Source of the DNA: Crocosphaera sp. UHCC 0190
Lineage (GTDB): Bacteria > Cyanobacteriota > Cyanobacteriia > Cyanobacteriales > Microcystaceae
Direction: 5' to 3'
Assembly (NCBI RefSeq): GCF_034932065.1
Contig: NZ_JAYGHP010000005.1
Span: 186,001-250,000, forward strand
DNA: 64,000 nucleotides
Both the position numbers and the translations under genes were made by a program. Under the pieces are notes generated by a model. It had not been told where the DNA came from. It did no database searches and worked only from the letters and a program-made list of their open reading frames with translations. This document shows positions 1 to 8,561 of this stretch, one piece after another (position 1 is the first letter of the stretch; each line of letters begins with the position of its first letter).

Positions 1-116
1 CTTTATCATTTCTCCGTCCTCATGAAATAAAAGAAGGTTATATCTTGCTTTGTGCGGCATCTCCTACCTCTAATTGCACAATTTTAACTCATCAAGAAGA
101 AGAATATCTTGCCTAA
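1..116 (+). CDS. Plant-type [2Fe-2S] ferredoxin, C-terminal fragment (cut by window start)
   Basis: Reading frame 3 is open from the window edge to a TAA at 114-116. The residues visible include FLRPHEIKEGYILLCAASPT followed by SNCTI and an acidic EEEY tail. This is the end of a plant-type ferredoxin: the cysteine in LLCAASPT is the fourth cluster ligand, and the acidic C-terminus is typical. It would carry electrons from photosystem I or to another reductase. The other three cysteines lie outside the window, so the exact ferredoxin type cannot be told. Confidence 0.8.
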   Translation, partial: LSFLRPHEIKEGYILLCAASPTSNCTILTHQEEEYLA

Positions 117-159
117 AAATTCATTAATTTAACTCAGCAATTTAACAGGATTTACAATC

Positions 160-1107
160 ATGGAATCACAAGTAGAAACCCAGGAATTAGAAAATCAATC
201 TAGTGGGAATAATCTCTCTGATATTTTCGATTTATTATCAGGAGTTGGCCTATTTGGCGGTGTCGTTGGCTCATTCTTTGGGAATGCTGCTTTCGCTACA
301 ATTCCCCTTTCTTTTTCCCTCGCTTTACAAATGGCTAATCGCCGTCAATTAAAAGTAGAAATGGCTCAGGTTCAGCAAACAGCAATTATGCAGTTAACTG
401 AGCAAATAAATAACAATAAATCTGTGATTTTTGAGCAATTTAACCAGTTACACCAAGAGACTCAGAATAACTGGGAGAAACAAAATCAAGCCTTTCAATC
501 TAAGGTCAATGATTTGTCAGATAAATTACAAGATTCTCAACAATCTCTTGATGGGTTAATGCAAGAAGATAGAAAACTCAATGAGTTTACTAATGCTTTA
601 AATGCTCAGCAACAACAAGTTGAAGAAATTGTCAAGAGTTTACAACAAATTGAAAACTTATCCCAAGTAATTCGGAGTAATCCTGATGGGGTTGAAGCTT
701 ACTATCAACGGGGGTTAAGTCATCAAAAATTAGGGGATAAAACCGGAGCAATTGAAGATTATACCGAAGCCTTACATCTAGATTCTACCTATGCTAAAGC
801 TTATCACAGTCGTGGCATTTTGTTGGCAGAATTAGGCAGTAAAAAACAAGCAGTTGAAGATTTACGACTGGCAGCTAAATATTACTTTGAACAAGGTGAT
901 ATTGAAAGCTATGAACAGGCCAGAAATCTGAGCAAAGAATTTTATGAAGTACGTCATTCTCTTATTAACGACGAGGAATCAGAAGTAACTAATTCTGAGG
1001 AGTCAATGATTAAAGGAGATACATCACAAATGATAGATTTAATTGCAGTGGGTAATCTTTTCGATGAAGAGTCTGGGACTGAGAAAAACGTCAGTATACT
1101 TGGTTAG
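160..1107 (+). CDS. Coiled-coil and TPR protein with an N-terminal hydrophobic segment
   Basis: The 315-residue protein has a glycine-rich hydrophobic stretch at about residues 25-60 that could be one or two membrane segments. A long Gln-rich coiled coil follows (about 65-165). TPR-like repeats come next, about 178-245 (NPDGVEAYYQRGLSHQKLGD, then a second unit beginning DSTYAKAYHSRG), and then an acidic tail. This arrangement suggests a membrane-anchored scaffold that binds partner proteins through the TPRs. I do not recognise a named family. It follows the ferredoxin gene by 43 bp and may be cotranscribed. A strong terminator lies about 50 bp downstream. Confidence 0.8.
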   Translation: MESQVETQELENQSSGNNLSDIFDLLSGVGLFGGVVGSFFGNAAFATIPLSFSLALQMANRRQLKVEMAQVQQTAIMQLTEQINNNKSVIFEQFNQLHQETQNNWEKQNQAFQSKVNDLSDKLQDSQQSLDGLMQEDRKLNEFTNALNAQQQQVEEIVKSLQQIENLSQVIRSNPDGVEAYYQRGLSHQKLGDKTGAIEDYTEALHLDSTYAKAYHSRGILLAELGSKKQAVEDLRLAAKYYFEQGDIESYEQARNLSKEFYEVRHSLINDEESEVTNSEESMIKGDTSQMIDLIAVGNLFDEESGTEKNVSILG

Positions 1108-1154
1108 ACTAGACAAAAAAATGCCATGCTTTGTGTCTTAATTCTCCTTGTTGT

Positions 1155-1187
1155 CAGCGATCTTTAGGACAAGATCGCTGTTTTTTT
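1155..1187 (+). terminator. Rho-independent terminator after the TPR gene
   Basis: A perfect 10-bp stem (CAGCGATCTT with AAGATCGCTG) encloses a 6-nt loop and is followed directly by seven T. It probably ends the ferredoxin/TPR transcript. Confidence 0.85.
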
Positions 1188-1237
1188 AGGAATTCTTGCT
1201 CAATGTTTATGATGTTATTAAGCGACACATTTTCCTG

Positions 1238-1322
1238 GGGGTCAACCCTAAGCGGAGTCGAAGCGTTGACCCCTACAACATCCACATCTGTAGTCCCAGT
1301 TGATGAAAATGGTATGAAGTCA
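1238..1322. repeat. Dispersed repeat: GTAGGGGTCAAC palindrome variant plus shared flank
   Basis: The arms GGGGTCAAC and GTTGACCCC are separated by a longer insert than in the other copies of this palindrome. The next ~45 bases (to about 1322) are nearly identical, in reverse complement, to the flank of the copy at 5351-5378 (about 5308-5350). The element therefore seems larger than the palindrome alone. Confidence 0.75.
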
Positions 1323-1412
1323 GTCGGGGTGGCAGTCCAAGACGCGATCGCAGCCTTATTTCTGTTGAAAACCGCTCAGGAACAGGATTTAGACATTTTA
1401 GTCGAACTTTAA
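1323..1412 (+). pseudogene. Possible C-terminal remnant of a decayed gene
   Basis: Directly after the repeat, an open frame reads VGVAVQDAIAALFLLKTAQE, continues for nine residues and stops at 1412. It looks like a real protein tail, but the upstream frame is built from the repeat itself, so there is no intact gene here. I could not name the parent family. Confidence 0.25.
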
Positions 1413-1434
1413 AAAAGTTTTTTTAGCAAATCTC

Positions 1435-1464
1435 TTGACAAACTTTCGTTAACCTTGGTATGAT
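1435..1464 (+). promoter_or_regulatory. Sigma-70-type promoter of tRNA-Asp
   Basis: A consensus -35 TTGACA (1435-1440) and a -10 TATGAT (1459-1464) are separated by 18 bp. Transcription would start about 15 bp before the tRNA. Confidence 0.7.
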
Positions 1465-1485
1465 TATATTCGGCTCAAAAAATAT

Positions 1486-1559
1486 GGGACTGTAGTTCAA
1501 TTGGTTAGAGCACCGCCCTGTCACGGCGGAAGTTGCGGGTTCGAGCCCCGTCAGTCCCG
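1486..1559 (+). tRNA. tRNA-Asp (GTC)
   Basis: The sequence folds as a full cloverleaf of 74 nt. The acceptor stem is GGGACTG with CAGTCCC, the anticodon stem is CCGCC/GGCGG around the loop CTGTCAC (anticodon GTC), and the T arm carries GGTTCGAGCCC. The CCA end is not encoded. It reads Asp GAC/GAT codons. Confidence 0.97.
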
Positions 1560-1586
1560 TAAAAAAAAAGACAACAGCGTCGTCAG

Positions 1587-1814
1587 TTAAACCATCTGCT
1601 CTTCGAGACGAGCTTGAGCTAAATCTCGGATTAATGTAGCGCGTAGAGTTATGTAATGATTCAGATGATGGTATTCGTCATGACTGAGGGGTTTCTTTTG
1701 TTGAAGCTTTGCAATCAAGCAATTGACTAAATCAGCTTGACTCAGACTGAGTAGCGTTTGAGCTTGGGTTTGTTCAATAATAGACCATAATTGCCGTAAA
1801 ATCGTGGGACTCAT
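1587..1814 (-). CDS. Small conserved-type hypothetical protein
   Basis: The 75-residue protein appears all-helical ([20 protein letters not shown] at the start) and has no membrane segment or known motif. It lies downstream of the mscS gene on the same strand, separated by a hairpin at 1951-1970, so it is probably its own unit. The ATG at 1814 is the only reasonable start. Small helical proteins like this are common in cyanobacteria; I do not know its function. Confidence 0.6.
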   Translation of the reverse strand: MSPTILRQLWSIIEQTQAQTLLSLSQADLVNCLIAKLQQKKPLSHDEYHHLNHYITLRATLIRDLAQARLEEQMV

Positions 1815-1950
1815 GAGAGATTAAACCTCACACTCACAAAAATCTAAAAAGATTATAAAATTATTTGTGCATTTTTGACAGTAGCAACAGTAACATTTTT
1901 TCCCATTGGTGTTAAATTCCCTCAGTCTAAAACCTGGGGTTATACAAACT

Positions 1951-1970
1951 AAGCCCGCCTTCGCGGGCTT
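1951..1970 (-). terminator. GC-rich hairpin downstream of mscS
   Basis: An 8-bp perfect stem (AAGCCCGC with GCGGGCTT) lies 40 bp after the mscS stop codon. The following T-tract is weak on both strands, so it may be a terminator or a processing/stability hairpin. Confidence 0.6.
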
Positions 1971-2011
1971 TAAGCTTAGATTTCAAGTATTTTTTCAGGG
2001 AAATAATCTGA

Positions 2012-2857
2012 TTAAACCGCAGAACTTTGACGAATCACATAATGTTGTTCAGGGGCAGGATAACCAGCACTTCCTAAAGTTTCACGAATGGTTTTATTGG
2101 TGTCAAAATAAACTTGCCAATAATTTTCGTTATGACAATAGGGACGAACCGCCAAAACCGGGCCAGCGAGATTAAACTCTAAAATTTCGACATCAGGTTG
2201 AGGATTTTCCATAACATTAGGAATTTGGCGTAATCTTTCCTGAAGTAAATTAATCGCCTCAGCATAATTCACACTATGATTCAGTTGTGCCACTAAATCG
2301 ACCCGACGGTAGGGGTTAGCGGAAAAGTTTTGAATATTATCGGAAAAAATCTTATTATTTCCGATAATAGTTCTTACATTATCCATCGTATTAATGACAG
2401 TAACAAACAAGCCAATTTCTTCAACCGTTCCGATGACACCTGCCGTAGCAATAAAGTCACCCACGGCAAAAGGACGGAAAATCACCAGGAAGACACCCGC
2501 AGCAAAATTCGCTAACAGTCCTCCCCAAGCGGCCCCAATGGCAATACCGGCCGCAGCTAATAAAGCCGCAAAGGACGTGGTTTCAACGCCAAAATACCCA
2601 AGAATAGCGACGATTAAAATGATTTTTAGGGCAATGTTCAAAAAATTCGCCAAATAGGCAACAAGAGTCGGTTCAATGCTTTGTCGCTTCAGAAGACGAG
2701 AGAGTAAACGAACACCCGTTTTAATTAACCATTGTCCTACCACCCACAGAAGAATAGCACCAATGAGTTTAAAGCCAAACCCAGCCAATTGGCTTTTAAC
2801 GCTTTCAACAAAAACATTGACTTGCACGGTATCCACTGGCATTTGCAGTATGTACAT
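2012..2857 (-). CDS. Small-conductance mechanosensitive channel, MscS family
   Basis: This 281-residue inner-membrane protein would release solutes when membrane tension rises under osmotic downshock. Two or three N-terminal membrane helices lead into the pore-lining helix (AGIAIGAAWGGLLANFAAGV, about residues 100-120). The conserved MscS beta domain follows (FRPFAVGDFI...GTVEEIGLF, then the pore-domain segment IIGNNKIFSDNIQNFS). A mixed alpha/beta C-terminal domain completes the vestibule. Length and order match the basic MscS type. The start at 2857 has the ribosome site GGAGG six bases or so upstream. The gene is divergent from the pentapeptide-repeat gene. Confidence 0.93.
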   Translation of the reverse strand: MYILQMPVDTVQVNVFVESVKSQLAGFGFKLIGAILLWVVGQWLIKTGVRLLSRLLKRQSIEPTLVAYLANFLNIALKIILIVAILGYFGVETTSFAALLAAAGIAIGAAWGGLLANFAAGVFLVIFRPFAVGDFIATAGVIGTVEEIGLFVTVINTMDNVRTIIGNNKIFSDNIQNFSANPYRRVDLVAQLNHSVNYAEAINLLQERLRQIPNVMENPQPDVEILEFNLAGPVLAVRPYCHNENYWQVYFDTNKTIRETLGSAGYPAPEQHYVIRQSSAV

Positions 2858-3043
2858 ATATGTAGCCTCCTCAACACATTTAAAAAGCTTTCCCTTATAA
2901 GATATAAGTATTTGCGAACCCCGACATTAAAAGATAATCCTAAAATTCATGAAATGAAACAATGTTTAATATTTGTACAGTTTGAAAAATAAATAACTAT
3001 ACTTAGTCCAAGATCAAAATTAATAACTGTTCACCCATCACCG

Positions 3044-4405
3044 ATGAAAACATCTCAAGTCCTCAAACGCTACGAACAAGGAAAACTCGATTTCCGAGGA
3101 GAAAACCTGAGAGGGCAAAATTTTAAGGGAAAAAACCTCACGGGGGCCAACTTCAGTCATGCTGACATTCGAGGGGCAAATTTTGCTCAGGCTATTCTCA
3201 CCGGGGCCAACTTTTGGCAAGCTAAAGGCGGATTACCGAAAAAGTGGGCGGTGAGTTTGATCGGATTTTCCTGGTTGTTGGCGGCCTTATCGGGAATTTT
3301 TTCGGGATTTGCCGGAAGTTTTGTGGTGCTGACCTCAGAAAGTCTGGACATAACGAACCAAATCGCAGGATGGACAGCCATTATTATTTTGATCCTTTTT
3401 TGTATTTTCAGCTATCTTCAAGGCTTAGAAGGGGGGTTAGGGGCAGTGGTAATTGCCTTGATGGCCACCGGGGTGATCGCCGTTGCCTTTGCCGGATCTT
3501 TGCCCTTTTCCTTATCTATGGCCTTAACCTTTGGGGTAACTTTTTGTCTTCATTTAGTGGTGGCGATTATTGCTGCGGTGGCCGGGGCGATCGCGGGGGC
3601 CGCGGCCGGGGCCGTAGCGGGTACGGCGGCGATCGCCGGAATGTTTCCTTTTGCGGTTATCATCGCCTTTATGCTTGCTGTAGAGGAAGCAGAAGTCTTT
3701 TCTTTTACCATTTTTGGGGCAGGAATAGCGGCCGTAGCGGTTACTTTATTAAGTGCTTATCTCGGCTGGCGTTCCATCAAAGGCGATCCTAGAGATGAGT
3801 GGATTCGTCAAATTGCGATCACCTTTACCTCTATTGGTGGGACAAGTTTTTATCAGGCCGATCTCACGGATGCCAACTTTACCGGAGCAACCCTAAAAAG
3901 TACGGATCTTCGGCAAGCAACCCTAACAAGGACTTGTTTTCACGATACCCTGAAATTAGATGGGGCCAGACTGGGAGACTCCATTCTCTGTGAACCTACA
4001 ATTCGGGATTTATTGGTGAATCCTCAATTTGGCTATAAACAATATTATGGCAAAGTCAGTTTACGGGGTGCGAATTTGGATGGGGCCAACTTGCATCGGG
4101 CCAATTTTAAACTGGCAGATCTGACTGATGCTACGTTTCGCGGGGCTAATTTGGAAGGGGCTAATTTAACGAAAGCTGTGGCTAATCATACTAATTTTAC
4201 GGGGGCAAATCTGACAGGGGCTTGTGTGGAAGCCTGGAAAATTGATGAGGGGACACAGTTGGAGCAAGTCGTCTGTGATTATGTTTTTCTCTTAGAAAAA
4301 ACCAATCAGTACGGGAGTCGCAAACGCCGTCCTAGCAATGATAATCGAAGTTTTAAACCGGGGGAATTTGAGAAATTGTGCCGGCCGCCAATTGAGGATG
4401 AATAA
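3044..4405 (+). CDS. Pentapeptide-repeat protein with a central multi-pass membrane domain
   Basis: Residues 10-60 and 275-415 consist of pentapeptide repeats of the A(N/D)LXX type (for example NLRGQNFKGKNLTGANFSHA), which form right-handed beta helices. Between them, residues about 65-245 hold several membrane helices rich in Ala and Gly. The protein is probably anchored in the plasma or thylakoid membrane with both beta-helical parts on one side. A C-terminal basic tail (RKRRPS) follows. Such proteins are abundant in cyanobacteria and mostly of unknown role. The split repeat domain around a membrane block is the noteworthy feature. Confidence 0.85.
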   Translation: MKTSQVLKRYEQGKLDFRGENLRGQNFKGKNLTGANFSHADIRGANFAQAILTGANFWQAKGGLPKKWAVSLIGFSWLLAALSGIFSGFAGSFVVLTSESLDITNQIAGWTAIIILILFCIFSYLQGLEGGLGAVVIALMATGVIAVAFAGSLPFSLSMALTFGVTFCLHLVVAIIAAVAGAIAGAAAGAVAGTAAIAGMFPFAVIIAFMLAVEEAEVFSFTIFGAGIAAVAVTLLSAYLGWRSIKGDPRDEWIRQIAITFTSIGGTSFYQADLTDANFTGATLKSTDLRQATLTRTCFHDTLKLDGARLGDSILCEPTIRDLLVNPQFGYKQYYGKVSLRGANLDGANLHRANFKLADLTDATFRGANLEGANLTKAVANHTNFTGANLTGACVEAWKIDEGTQLEQVVCDYVFLLEKTNQYGSRKRRPSNDNRSFKPGEFEKLCRPPIEDE

Positions 4406-4501
4406 ACCGTCAACTAAAAAGATAATAAATACTCTCTAGTGATACCTAAAAACTGGGGTAAACTCAGAGGCATTCACGATGTTCTTTCCTTCTCGATAAA
4501 A

Positions 4502-5278
4502 ATGTCAACTACTCAAACTCAAGAGAATTTAATCACGAATATTACTGGCGAACCCTATCAACCCGCCAGACTTTATTATCAGGTTTCTAATAAAAAGACG
4601 GTTTTAGGGGTGTTTCAAAAGCTTAAATGTATGGAGTATCATCCCTCAAGCGATCGCTGGTATTGGTTATACAAGGAAGAAGCGAAAAAAATTCGGTTTG
4701 AACAGTCTTATAATAAAATTCCTAAGGATGTACAACCAGTTCCTTTGGGTTATTTTAGTTTCATTGATGATGAAATAATGATCTTAGAGGTTCGTTCTTT
4801 TCAACGATTGATCGAAGCAATTAAGTTCTTTCAAACTCGATTAAATTGGCGTGCTGCTGAACCGGTAAGATTGCGTTTGGTTAATAAATTCTTTGGTTCT
4901 CTGCCCAATGAAACCCCAAAGCCTCCGACTTCTTTTGCGGAATTTTTTGACCGAGATGATATTATTATTCACAGTCCCGAAGCCCTGGAACAAGAATTAA
5001 TGGCTGTAGAAAATCAATACGAAACAAGGGAAGAAAAAGAAGCGGCTGTTACGGCTTATATGCAAGAAAAATCAAAAGAACCTTTACCGGAAATTGAAGA
5101 GATTGCGGTGAGTCTTCATGAAGAAGGTAGGATGATTTTAGAAATGGCTTTACGGATGAAACATATTGAAGCTTGGGAACATTGGAACGGAAATACAAGT
5201 TTTACTCAGTATGATTTAGTTCAAAATATGTTAGCTTCTATGCCTGATAATTCTGATGGATTAGAAGAAGAAGAATGA
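4502..5278 (+). CDS. Hypothetical protein, cyanobacterial type
   Basis: I prefer the ATG at 4502 (MSTTQTQENLITNITGE); an upstream GTG at 4439 would add 21 residues. The soluble protein of about 258 residues has a segment on fitting or comparing values (KKTVLGVFQKLKCMEYHPSS) followed by an acidic helical C-terminal half ending EEEE. No catalytic motif is visible. It stands alone between a pentapeptide gene and a repeat. I do not recognise its family. Confidence 0.7.
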   Translation: MSTTQTQENLITNITGEPYQPARLYYQVSNKKTVLGVFQKLKCMEYHPSSDRWYWLYKEEAKKIRFEQSYNKIPKDVQPVPLGYFSFIDDEIMILEVRSFQRLIEAIKFFQTRLNWRAAEPVRLRLVNKFFGSLPNETPKPPTSFAEFFDRDDIIIHSPEALEQELMAVENQYETREEKEAAVTAYMQEKSKEPLPEIEEIAVSLHEEGRMILEMALRMKHIEAWEHWNGNTSFTQYDLVQNMLASMPDNSDGLEEEE

Positions 5279-5307
5279 CAGCACTTAGTGCTATGGTAGA
5301 AGTCAGA

Positions 5308-5378
5308 AGTTATACCATTTTCATCAACTTGGACTACAGATGTGGATGTTGTAGGGGTCAACGGCCGTTGACCCCTAC
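5308..5378. repeat. Dispersed palindromic repeat, full copy with flank
   Basis: Positions 5351-5378 are a perfect 28-bp palindrome whose half-site is GTAGGGGTCAACGG. The preceding bases (about 5308-5350) match the reverse complement of 1277-1322 with only a few changes. The copy lies downstream of two genes that converge here (4502-5278 on plus, 5400-6122 on minus), so as RNA it could act as a bidirectional terminator-like hairpin. Confidence 0.85.
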
Positions 5379-5399
5379 GAGAATGTTTAGCTAGACTTA

Positions 5400-6122
5400 T
5401 TAATCTACTTTTATTTTGTCTTTTTCAGAAGTGTTAGATTGATTAAATTTGCGTTTTAGAGTTGAAGTTGCGCCTAAAGTACCAAGGGCGAGAAGACTTA
5501 ATATAGAAGCAGGTTCGGGAGTGCTTTGAGCAGTAAAACTAGCCGAAGTAACTTGAGTAACAATCTGCGTTTGGTCTGCTGATTCCACCGCGATCTCGCC
5601 GGACAACCAGGGCAAAGAACCGCTTATGCGACCAGCCTGTGTCTGTACTCTATCTTTATGTATAAAGCGTCCTATACAATGCCCTGGCTGTGGTACAGGA
5701 ATCCATATTCCCCCTGCTGCGATACAGCTTTCTTGATTGGGTATGTTGACATTAAGAGATCCCATGGCGGTTATTTCAAGCTCGAATAGAGTACCGGCAA
5801 CTGGTGGAAGATCACCAATCGCCCGGATAAAACCCTGTTCAACTTCTGAAGGAATAAGTTTACCAAAGGAGTCAAAAAACTCCATGCTACCAGATGTAAA
5901 GGCAACACCATTAGGAGTGAACAGATCATCCATTTTAAACTCTGGTAATTCCGCAATTCCTGTGAAAGTTCCCTCAGATAGAGGAGCAAAGGAGGAGGGG
6001 GCTAAATTTCCGGAAAAAGATAGAGTGGTCGCTTGAGCAGGGTTGAGATTAACTAAGCCTAATCCGAAGCTACAAGTAGCACCAGCAATGGTAGCCATAA
6101 TTGTCTGAGCAGACTTTGACAT
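5400..6122 (-). CDS. PEP-CTERM sorting-domain protein
   Basis: The 240-residue protein begins with a signal peptide (residues 1-31, ending PAQATT) and ends with a PEP-CTERM signal. That signal consists of the PEPASILSL motif at about residue 207, a hydrophobic helix and a basic KRK cluster. Such proteins are exported and processed at the C-terminus by an exosortase, then delivered to the surface or extracellular matrix. The middle part has two cysteines in ESCIAAGGIW and PGHCIGRF that could form a disulfide. No enzyme motif is visible. No exosortase gene is in the window. Confidence 0.85.
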   Translation of the reverse strand: MSKSAQTIMATIAGATCSFGLGLVNLNPAQATTLSFSGNLAPSSFAPLSEGTFTGIAELPEFKMDDLFTPNGVAFTSGSMEFFDSFGKLIPSEVEQGFIRAIGDLPPVAGTLFELEITAMGSLNVNIPNQESCIAAGGIWIPVPQPGHCIGRFIHKDRVQTQAGRISGSLPWLSGEIAVESADQTQIVTQVTSASFTAQSTPEPASILSLLALGTLGATSTLKRKFNQSNTSEKDKIKVD

Positions 6123-6310
6123 AAAAAAATCTCCTGATTAGGGAAAAACAACTATTTGAGGAAATTCTAAGTAGAAAAATTAGACAAAGCTTACTATTAA
6201 TACAAAAATTTTAGACTCTGGTAATAAAACAATAATATTCTTCATAAAAATTGTTAATCTTTATTTCTGATAAATGTTCGTTTATAAACTTTTCAGAAGG
6301 TTAAATCTTA

Positions 6311-6348
6311 AAAAAAAATTAAAAAATATCCGCCTCAAAAATTGAGAC
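6311..6348 (-). terminator. Rho-independent terminator, minus strand
   Basis: On the minus strand GTCTCAA and TTGAGGC form a 7-bp stem with one G-U pair, followed by a T-rich run. It ends the transcript of the 86-residue gene at 6388-6648. Confidence 0.65.
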
Positions 6349-6387
6349 AGTTTTTTTATTATTTATCTAGATTACAAAATTTGTTTC

Positions 6388-6648
6388 TCAATAAATCTCC
6401 GCTTCTAATTGCTTCGTTGGGACAAAACATTCCCCAGGCAATAAAACAGGTTCAGCGCGAAAAATTAGCTGTCCTCGGTGGCTTTTTTTATGAATAGCAA
6501 TGCCATAGGGCCGCTTCCCCTGCTTCGAGTGCAACACACAATAGGTGCGATAAATTCTTTGGGCGGCCCTCAATAAAATTGGGTCAAGTACAATAGTTGA
6601 ATCCATCTGTTGTTGTCTAGGGTCTTTGATTTGGGGTGAATATACCAT
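6388..6648 (-). CDS. Small hypothetical protein
   Basis: The 86-residue soluble, basic protein has no recognised motif (central part RIYRTYCVLHSKQGKRPYGI). The start at 6648 is supported by AGGAG eight bases upstream; a later Met at residue 15 is possible. It lies just downstream of leuB on the same strand and has its own terminator. The function is unknown to me. Confidence 0.65.
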   Translation of the reverse strand: MVYSPQIKDPRQQQMDSTIVLDPILLRAAQRIYRTYCVLHSKQGKRPYGIAIHKKSHRGQLIFRAEPVLLPGECFVPTKQLEAEIY

Positions 6649-6720
6649 AATTTGCGCTCCTCACACATTACCTTGCTTGTAGTTTACCGTCATCCAACTA
6701 GAAGACGGATAAATTACGCC

Positions 6721-7806
6721 CTATGATTCCAAAATCTTTAACAGAATATCTCCCATAGCCCGACAACCCACAGATTTCATGCCAGGAGACATAATATCTC
6801 CCGTACGATAGCCTTGAGCCAACACCTCTAAAACCGCCTTTTCTATCTTATCCGCAGCTTGAGGCTCATTTAAACCATAGCGTAACATCATGGCTCCGCT
6901 AAGAACCTGGGCCAAGGGGTTGGCTTTATCCTGGCCCGCAATGTCAGGGGCCGAACCGTGTACGGGTTCAAATAAACCAGGCTTTTCTAACCCTAAACTA
7001 GCAGAAGGTAACATCCCAATACTACCCGTTAACATAGCCGCAGCATCAGAGAGAATATCCCCAAATAAATTACCCGTGACAATGGTATCAAACTGTTTCG
7101 GCGCACGCACTAACTGCATGGCCGCATTATCGACATAGAGATGAGAAAGTTCCACATCAGGATAATTTTCTCCCATCAAAGTGACGCGATCGCGCCATAA
7201 TTGAGAGACATCTAAGACATTAGCCTTATCCACAGAACATAATCTTTTGCTGCGTTTTTGGGCAGTTTCAAAGGCTACCTTCGCAATACGGTCAATTTCT
7301 GACTCCGTATAGGCCATGGTATTCACGCCCCGTTTTTCTCCGGTTTCTGTCTCAAAAATGCCTTTCGGTTGGCCAAAATAGATGCCTCCCGTTAATTCTC
7401 GCACCACCATAATATCAACCCCTTCCACGACTTCGGGTTTGAGTGAAGAAGCACTAATTAACTGGGGTAAAATGGTGGCCGGCCGTAAATTAGCAAAGAG
7501 ATTTAAACCCGCGCGAATGGCTAATAAACCTGTTTCGGGCCGTTGATGACGAGGTAAGTTGTCCCATTTATATCCCCCAATGGCCGCGAGTAAAACCGCA
7601 TCACTGTTGCGACAAAGGGCAAGGGTTTCGTCTGGTAGGGGGTTTCCGGTAGCATCAATGGCGGCCCCTCCAATCAGGGCCTCTTGAAATTTAAACTCAA
7701 TATCTAGTTGACTTGCGATCGCTTTGAGGACATTGACAGTAACAGCTAAAATTTCAGGGCCGATGCCATCGCCAGGAAGAAGAGTAATGCAATATTGCCG
7801 CGTCAT
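6721..7806 (-). CDS. leuB: 3-isopropylmalate dehydrogenase
   Basis: LeuB oxidises and decarboxylates 3-isopropylmalate to 2-oxoisocaproate with NAD+, the third step of leucine synthesis, in the cytoplasm. The 361-residue length is normal. Family marks include the N-terminal [11 protein letters not shown], the substrate-binding [10 protein letters not shown] region, the metal-binding [12 protein letters not shown] and the NAD-binding [12 protein letters not shown] segment. The other leu genes are not adjacent, which is usual in cyanobacteria. Confidence 0.97.
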   Translation of the reverse strand: MTRQYCITLLPGDGIGPEILAVTVNVLKAIASQLDIEFKFQEALIGGAAIDATGNPLPDETLALCRNSDAVLLAAIGGYKWDNLPRHQRPETGLLAIRAGLNLFANLRPATILPQLISASSLKPEVVEGVDIMVVRELTGGIYFGQPKGIFETETGEKRGVNTMAYTESEIDRIAKVAFETAQKRSKRLCSVDKANVLDVSQLWRDRVTLMGENYPDVELSHLYVDNAAMQLVRAPKQFDTIVTGNLFGDILSDAAAMLTGSIGMLPSASLGLEKPGLFEPVHGSAPDIAGQDKANPLAQVLSGAMMLRYGLNEPQAADKIEKAVLEVLAQGYRTGDIMSPGMKSVGCRAMGDILLKILES

Positions 7807-8013
7807 GATGAGTTTTTCTTTTTACACTATTATTATGGGTGATCTAATGACCCCCTTTGCAGTTTAGCGGTGACGGTAGGCCCTAATCAACTCGAACGTC
7901 AATAAAACTTTCTCCTCATCTCCTAACTCCTTCACCTCTTCACGTGCGCCTAAGAAAGTTTTTTGTGGACTCTTCAGAAATCCCCGTCTCTTTAGAGCGG
8001 GGAAGCTTAATCC

Positions 8014-8301
8014 CTAATGTAAAGCCATTGTAATTAAGCCTTGTTGTCCGATTAAAATTTCCCGTAATAAGCTACAAATTCCCACCCAAATAATCGGACT
8101 AATATCGACTCCGCCCAAGGGAGGAATCACTTTACGCACAGGAATTAACAAGGGTTCTGTAGGTAAGGCGATTAATTTCCAAGGAAACCGATTTAATTCT
8201 ACTTGGGGATACCAAGTTAAGACAATACGAAAAATAAACAAAAAGGTCATTAGCCCTAAAAATAGACCTAATCCCCAATTGCTAAGATTAATAATATCCA
8301 T
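8014..8301 (-). CDS. YggT family membrane protein
   Basis: The 95-residue protein has two membrane segments (about residues 9-29 and 65-88) around the YggT signature, with RIVLTWYPQ and LIPVRKVIPPLGGVDISPI. In cyanobacteria and plastids relatives of YggT (CCB3/YlmG) have been linked to nucleoid or thylakoid organisation and membrane protein assembly. That role is family knowledge, not visible here. The gene stands downstream of the small-ORF unit at 8400-8561, behind its terminator. Confidence 0.88.
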   Translation of the reverse strand: MDIINLSNWGLGLFLGLMTFLFIFRIVLTWYPQVELNRFPWKLIALPTEPLLIPVRKVIPPLGGVDISPIIWVGICSLLREILIGQQGLITMALH

Positions 8302-8391
8302 AAGATCTTCATTGAAGGTTTAAAATTAGCTTTTTTTTAGTATAAACCCTTCTCAAGATTCTTAGAGCAACCTCAAATTTAAAACTCAAAA

Positions 8392-8411
8392 CCCCTTTTT
8401 TAATCAAGGGG
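8392..8411 (-). terminator. Terminator of the small-ORF unit
   Basis: On the minus strand CCCCTT and AAGGGG form a hairpin with an 8-nt loop, followed by TTTTGAGTTTT. The stop codon of the 20-residue ORF lies inside the loop. Confidence 0.7.
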
Positions 8412-8462
8412 CTTACGGTAAGCTTGACGGAAGACAGGTGTTCCAATCGTTCTCAAGGACAT
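8400..8462 (-). CDS. Candidate 20-residue small protein
   Basis: The ORF encodes MSLRTIGTPVFRQAYRKPLD. A Shine-Dalgarno-like AGGGGG lies eight bases before its ATG, and the stop sits in the loop of the terminator hairpin at 8392-8411. It is basic and not hydrophobic. It follows the 23-residue ORF by 27 bp, so both would come from one short transcript. No homology is recognised; the support is only context and the ribosome site. Confidence 0.4.
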   Translation of the reverse strand: MSLRTIGTPVFRQAYRKPLD

Positions 8463-8489
8463 CACCATCACCCCCTAAGAGCTAATTAT

Positions 8490-8561
8490 CTAATTATTGT
8501 GAAGTAAGAAGTCCACAATGAAAGTTCCGGCTAAGATTAAAGAAAGTGAAATAAGCTCCAT
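8490..8561 (-). CDS. Candidate 23-residue single-helix membrane peptide
   Basis: The ORF starts MELISLSLILAGTFIVDFLL and ends HNN. It has a strong ribosome site (AGGAG, eight bases before ATG) and would form one membrane helix, like the tiny subunits of photosynthetic or respiratory complexes. It does not match the small Psb, Psa, Pet or Kdp subunits I can recall. A structured leader of about 160 nt precedes it. Confidence 0.45.
   Translation of the reverse strand: MELISLSLILAGTFIVDFLLHNN

Noticed and set aside
1131..1322. Open frame through the repeat region upstream of tRNA-Asp
   Set aside because: It begins inside the terminator region and is mostly made of the palindromic repeat; only the short tail after 1322 looks like protein.
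3244..3792. Long second frame inside the pentapeptide-repeat gene
   Set aside because: It has an odd Arg/Gly/Ser-rich composition and lies wholly within a clear gene in another frame.
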